Source: an uncultured Caryophanales bacterium (GTDB taxonomy: Bacteria; Bacillota_I; Bacilli_A; RFN20; CAG-288). From it: 8,143 nt of DNA. The DNA lies in the NCBI GenBank assembly GCA_937896065.1, contig CALBLI010000007.1, positions 1 to 8,143 of the forward strand. Direction: 5' to 3'. A program made the translations under genes and the position numbers. The number at the start of each line of letters is the position of its first letter. The first letter of the stretch is position 1. The notes below the pieces were generated by a model that saw only the letters and a list, made by a program, of their open reading frames with translations, was not told where the DNA came from and did no database searches. This document shows positions 5,894 through 8,143 of this stretch, in pieces.

Positions 5894-7042
5894 TTAACCC
5901 CTCAAATCAGAAAACCCAGTATTGTTTTCTTTTATATCTACAAATGAAATATATGAATAACTAGAAATATTTAGTGCACCAAGACAATTGATAAATTTAG
6001 GACCTCTGGCACCAATAACCTTGCTTTCAAAGACAAAAACTTGCCTTTGAAAAAAGTTTTGAAAATAAATATCAAGAGATGATATATTAGCTTCTTTTCC
6101 ATACAGCACTAAAGGAAGGGAAGCATTATGATAATTATCAATGAATGGTTTAAGCTTATTAAGATATAAATCATATCCGTATTTGATAGCATTCATGTAA
6201 TTTTTTAAACTCACTTCATTATTATCAATATCAATAGCATCATAGCTTATCTTTTCATCAAGACCATTTTCAAGCAAAACTCTTTCCAATTCATTTTTAT
6301 TTGAAATATTTTGACTCATTGCTTGATTTATTGCAAATCCATTTCCAAAATCTAAATTAGTTGAACTTTCAACTCTCTTATTTAAAACTTGACTTATTAA
6401 AGAATGATTTTCATCAATTTCAAGTTGTATATAATCAGAAATAGAAGAAAATGAGGTAATGAAATGTGATGCACAAACAGATGATAGTAAAGTCAATTTA
6501 ACATTCAAATTTAGTTCACTTAATATCGACATGTAATGATTATAAACAAATTCATCAATGAACTGATTTTCAAATTTGATAATCAATTTATCAGATTTTA
6601 AGCCAATAGGTAAATCATTATAGCTTCTATTAAAAGAATCTTTAAAAGATAAAGGTTCATTGTACACTAAAACTTTACCGGAAATCTTGCATGAAGATGT
6701 GACTTTCTCAACCGAATTTTGATAATCATTTTGAATGATAAGACTGGATGGATCAACTGTCATAACTTCAGTAGTGCTTTTTGAAGTCTCATAACCAATT
6801 GATGGGAGAAGAACAACGAGATTTGAAAAAATGTTTGGATCTTTAAATTCTTTTTTTACATCATCAATCATTCTATTTATTTCATCATAGCATGAGCTTT
6901 TATCAAGCAAAGAATTGATATCTAAATTAATTTTATTAGAGATAAAAGTTTTAATGACATATGTTTTTTTGTGAAACTTATATCCTAAAATCATCTTGAT
7001 ATCAGTTGATGTAAATTCAATTACTGAAATAATATTATTCAT
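5894..7042 (-). CDS. ftsA: Degenerate FtsA-like cell division protein
   Basis: A 382 aa actin-fold protein in the FtsA position between ftsQ and ftsZ. FtsA normally tethers FtsZ filaments to the membrane and binds ATP. Fragments align with the family: IEFTSTDIKMILG (8-20) with the phosphate-1 motif, about 205-240 with the phosphate-2 region, and LVLYGKEANISS (311-322) with the adenosine motif, followed by an FtsA-like end CLGALN (353-358). The key residues are lost. The phosphate-1 Gly is Thr11, the D-I-G-G-G-T loop reads EIDENHS (208-214), and the adenosine GG is Gly-Lys (315-316). The C-terminus ends in a polar segment without the amphipathic membrane helix, and the protein is shorter than usual (about 400-440). 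The start is ATG 7042 with SD AGAGGTG; an in-frame extension back to 7129 lies within ftsQ coding sequence and is rejected. The identity rests partly on gene order. Confidence 0.8.
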   Translation of the reverse strand: MNNIISVIEFTSTDIKMILGYKFHKKTYVIKTFISNKINLDINSLLDKSSCYDEINRMIDDVKKEFKDPNIFSNLVVLLPSIGYETSKSTTEVMTVDPSSLIIQNDYQNSVEKVTSSCKISGKVLVYNEPLSFKDSFNRSYNDLPIGLKSDKLIIKFENQFIDEFVYNHYMSILSELNLNVKLTLLSSVCASHFITSFSSISDYIQLEIDENHSLISQVLNKRVESSTNLDFGNGFAINQAMSQNISNKNELERVLLENGLDEKISYDAIDIDNNEVSLKNYMNAIKYGYDLYLNKLKPFIDNYHNASLPLVLYGKEANISSLDIYFQNFFQRQVFVFESKVIGARGPKFINCLGALNISSYSYISFVDIKENNTGFSDLRG

Positions 7043-7047
7043 GTCGT

Positions 7048-7054
7048 CACCTCT
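7048..7054 (-). promoter_or_regulatory. Shine-Dalgarno site that sets the ftsA start
   Basis: AGAGGTG (minus strand) lies 5 bases before ATG 7042 and shares two bases with the TAG stop of ftsQ. It supports the 382-residue form and argues against an in-frame upstream ATG at 7129, which lies in ftsQ and has no SD. Confidence 0.85.
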
Positions 7055-8027
7055 AAATATTTTTAACTGTCTCAAATGAGAACAATTTGCTCTTATCATC
7101 ATATCTAAATCTAAAATAATAAACATCATTATAAGTTATATCATCGCTTGTCACATATGTTGAATTTTTAATTTTTGATGAATCAGTATAAATTTTATAA
7201 TTGACTGATTCAACAATACTATCGAATGTATTCTTATTTAAAATGTTCACTAAAAAATTAGATCGGATATTTGTTAAAACAAAAGAATAAATATTTTCAT
7301 TTAAACTTTTGTCAACATATATCTCAGATACTGAATTGAAATTAGTTGCACTAGATGTATATATTCGATAATTTATATCGCTGATTTTAGTAGAAAGTGT
7401 ATTAAAATCAGCACCAACTAAATATTTGATGGCATCATTAATTTTAGTAGAAGAAGCAGAATAAGATGAAGGTATATGAACTTTAGGTAAATGATATTTT
7501 TCATCTTTTATAGCATAGTTTTGATACAGGTTTTTAAGCCTGACTTTTGAATTATCTGAAAGTCTGCTACCTTCTAAATTGACAATGTAATTATCAAAGT
7601 CAGTTGAACTTGCAAAATATAAAGTATTATCAATATAGCAAACAGGATAATCTTCAATCACTTTTACGCTTCCAGAAAAAGCATCAGAACTTACTACTAC
7701 AGAATCATTGATAATGATGCCATTTGCATTTTCTATAATCATCCTGTCTTTACCTTCATCTGAAAAAAACAAGAGTGAATTGCTTGGTCTTTCATTCATC
7801 AAAGTGATGATGTCATCGTCAGTAAGATTAAATAATCCATTAAATTTCATACCTGATATTTTGAAAGTAGGCATTGAAAAATAAACTAAAACTAATATCA
7901 AATAAATCACAAGAAGTGAAATAAGACTTATTTTATAAATCTTTTTGATTGTTTTTTGTTTAGAAAAATCTCTAAATGTTTCTTGATATTTTTCATCCAA
8001 AATACTTTGATTAATTTCATCCGACAT
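7053..8027 (-). CDS. ftsQ: Cell division protein FtsQ/DivIB
   Basis: A bitopic membrane protein of the divisome that links septal peptidoglycan synthases (FtsW/FtsI) to the ring; 324 aa. A short charged cytoplasmic N-terminus (1-30) is followed by a single membrane segment (about 31-52, rich in Ile/Leu/Val). A POTRA-like domain comes next (about 55-127), with ISGMKFNGLFNLTDDDI at its start and VKVIEDYPVCYIDN (121-134), matching the family's V-x-V-x-E-x-x-P-V-A edge. The remainder is Ser/Asn/Asp-rich beta-domain sequence, divergent and without clear motifs. Topology, size and position before ftsA-ftsZ support the call. It is the first gene of the operon inside this window. Its ATG lacks a recognisable SD, unlike the downstream genes. 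The stop TAG overlaps the ftsA SD. Confidence 0.87.
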   Translation of the reverse strand: MSDEINQSILDEKYQETFRDFSKQKTIKKIYKISLISLLVIYLILVLVYFSMPTFKISGMKFNGLFNLTDDDIITLMNERPSNSLLFFSDEGKDRMIIENANGIIINDSVVVSSDAFSGSVKVIEDYPVCYIDNTLYFASSTDFDNYIVNLEGSRLSDNSKVRLKNLYQNYAIKDEKYHLPKVHIPSSYSASSTKINDAIKYLVGADFNTLSTKISDINYRIYTSSATNFNSVSEIYVDKSLNENIYSFVLTNIRSNFLVNILNKNTFDSIVESVNYKIYTDSSKIKNSTYVTSDDITYNDVYYFRFRYDDKSKLFSFETVKNI

Positions 8028-8037
8028 ACCATAATAT

Positions 8038-8091
8038 TTTATACTAATAAACTTAATTTATAAAGTTAATTAACTATATTTATTTATTATA
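8038..8091 (-). promoter_or_regulatory. Candidate promoters of the ftsQ-ftsA-ftsZ-pheST operon
   Basis: Two -10-like boxes face ftsQ. TATAAT (8091-8086) would start transcription near 8079 with a leader of about 50 bases; its -35 at 17-base spacing is only TTTTTA. TATAAA (8043-8038) ends 10 bases before the start codon and would give a leader of only two to four bases; no -35 is evident for it. The region is so AT-rich that chance matches are expected, and transcription could also enter from genes beyond the right edge. Confidence 0.35.
8064..8075. repeat. 12-base perfect palindrome upstream of ftsQ
   Basis: AGTTAATTAACT is a perfect palindrome. It lies just downstream of the expected start site of the TATAAT promoter (8091-8086), where a repressor operator would sit. 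Only one copy is seen, and such palindromes also arise by chance in AT-rich DNA. Confidence 0.3.
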
Positions 8092-8103
8092 TATACTTAT
8101 AAA

Positions 8104-8124
8104 TCTGTTAAAAAAATGAACAGA
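8104..8124. repeat. Small stem-loop at the right edge, possible 3' end of an upstream gene
   Basis: TCTGTT (8104-8109) and AACAGA (8119-8124) form a 6-bp inverted repeat around a 9-base A-rich (plus strand) or T-rich (minus strand) loop. On the minus strand it is followed by the weak T-tract TTTAT, so it could terminate a gene lying right of the window. All three minus frames have stops between here and 8143. It is a weak terminator at best. Confidence 0.3.
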
Positions 8125-8143
8125 TATCTTTATTCATTTAACT

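Noticed and set aside
7043..7129. N-terminal extension of the FtsA-like protein by 29 residues
   Set aside because: The extension lies within ftsQ coding sequence, lacks an SD, and the ATG at 7042 has a good SD at 7048-7054.
8116..8143. Plus-strand ATG with nine open codons to the right edge
   Set aside because: No SD, too short to judge, and it lies inside the right-hand stem-loop.
1..8143. Mycoplasma-type code with TGA as Trp
   Set aside because: All conserved genes are complete without reading through TGA, and the two Trp codons seen are TGG.
1..8143. Mobile element, CRISPR array, riboswitch or defence system
   Set aside because: No direct repeat array, transposase or integrase motif, T-box or other conserved leader, or toxin-antitoxin layout was found on either strand.

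Overview
This is an AT-rich window (roughly 30% GC by eye) from a bacterium. It most resembles a low-GC Firmicute or a Tenericutes-related lineage of Bacilli. The pointers are the Firmicutes-type PheS with a Cys4 cluster, a DivIB/FtsQ-FtsA-FtsZ order as at the end of a dcw (division and cell wall) cluster, purine-rich Shine-Dalgarno (SD) sites before most genes, and a YlbN/YceD-like protein. TGG is the only Trp codon seen. Conserved genes are not interrupted by TGA, so the standard bacterial code fits and the Mycoplasma-type code does not. The exact taxon cannot be fixed from this window.

Layout, right to left on the minus strand: an AT-rich promoter region (8028-8143) leads into six tightly packed genes, ftsQ/divIB, ftsA-like, ftsZ, pheS, pheT and a yceD/ylbN-like gene. 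Gaps are 3 to 11 bases, and each downstream SD lies in or against the last codons of the gene before it, so this reads as one translationally coupled operon. It joins the end of the division cluster to both subunits of phenylalanyl-tRNA synthetase. The operon converges on a plus-strand tRNA-Ser(CGA) gene (689-777) that has its own promoter and terminator. Left of the tRNA, divergently on the minus strand, is a family I inorganic pyrophosphatase (95-634). A further minus-strand reading frame starts inside its stop region and runs off the left edge.

How the genes fit together: FtsQ/DivIB (membrane), FtsA-like (FtsZ partner) and FtsZ (tubulin-like GTPase) serve septation. PheS and PheT charge tRNA-Phe, and pyrophosphatase removes the pyrophosphate made by tRNA charging and other synthesis. 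The YceD-like protein probably belongs to ribosome or rRNA metabolism.

The gene content is mostly housekeeping; I see no mobile element, CRISPR array, toxin-antitoxin pair or defence locus. What is interesting is divergence inside conserved proteins. The FtsA homologue has lost its glycine-rich nucleotide-binding motifs and its C-terminal membrane helix. FtsZ has an altered G-box and an atypical C-terminal peptide. PheT lacks the conserved editing-site histidine and other editing-site residues. The YceD-like protein has lost its Cys pair and its usual rpmF neighbour. Tryptophan is almost absent: two residues in about 2,550.
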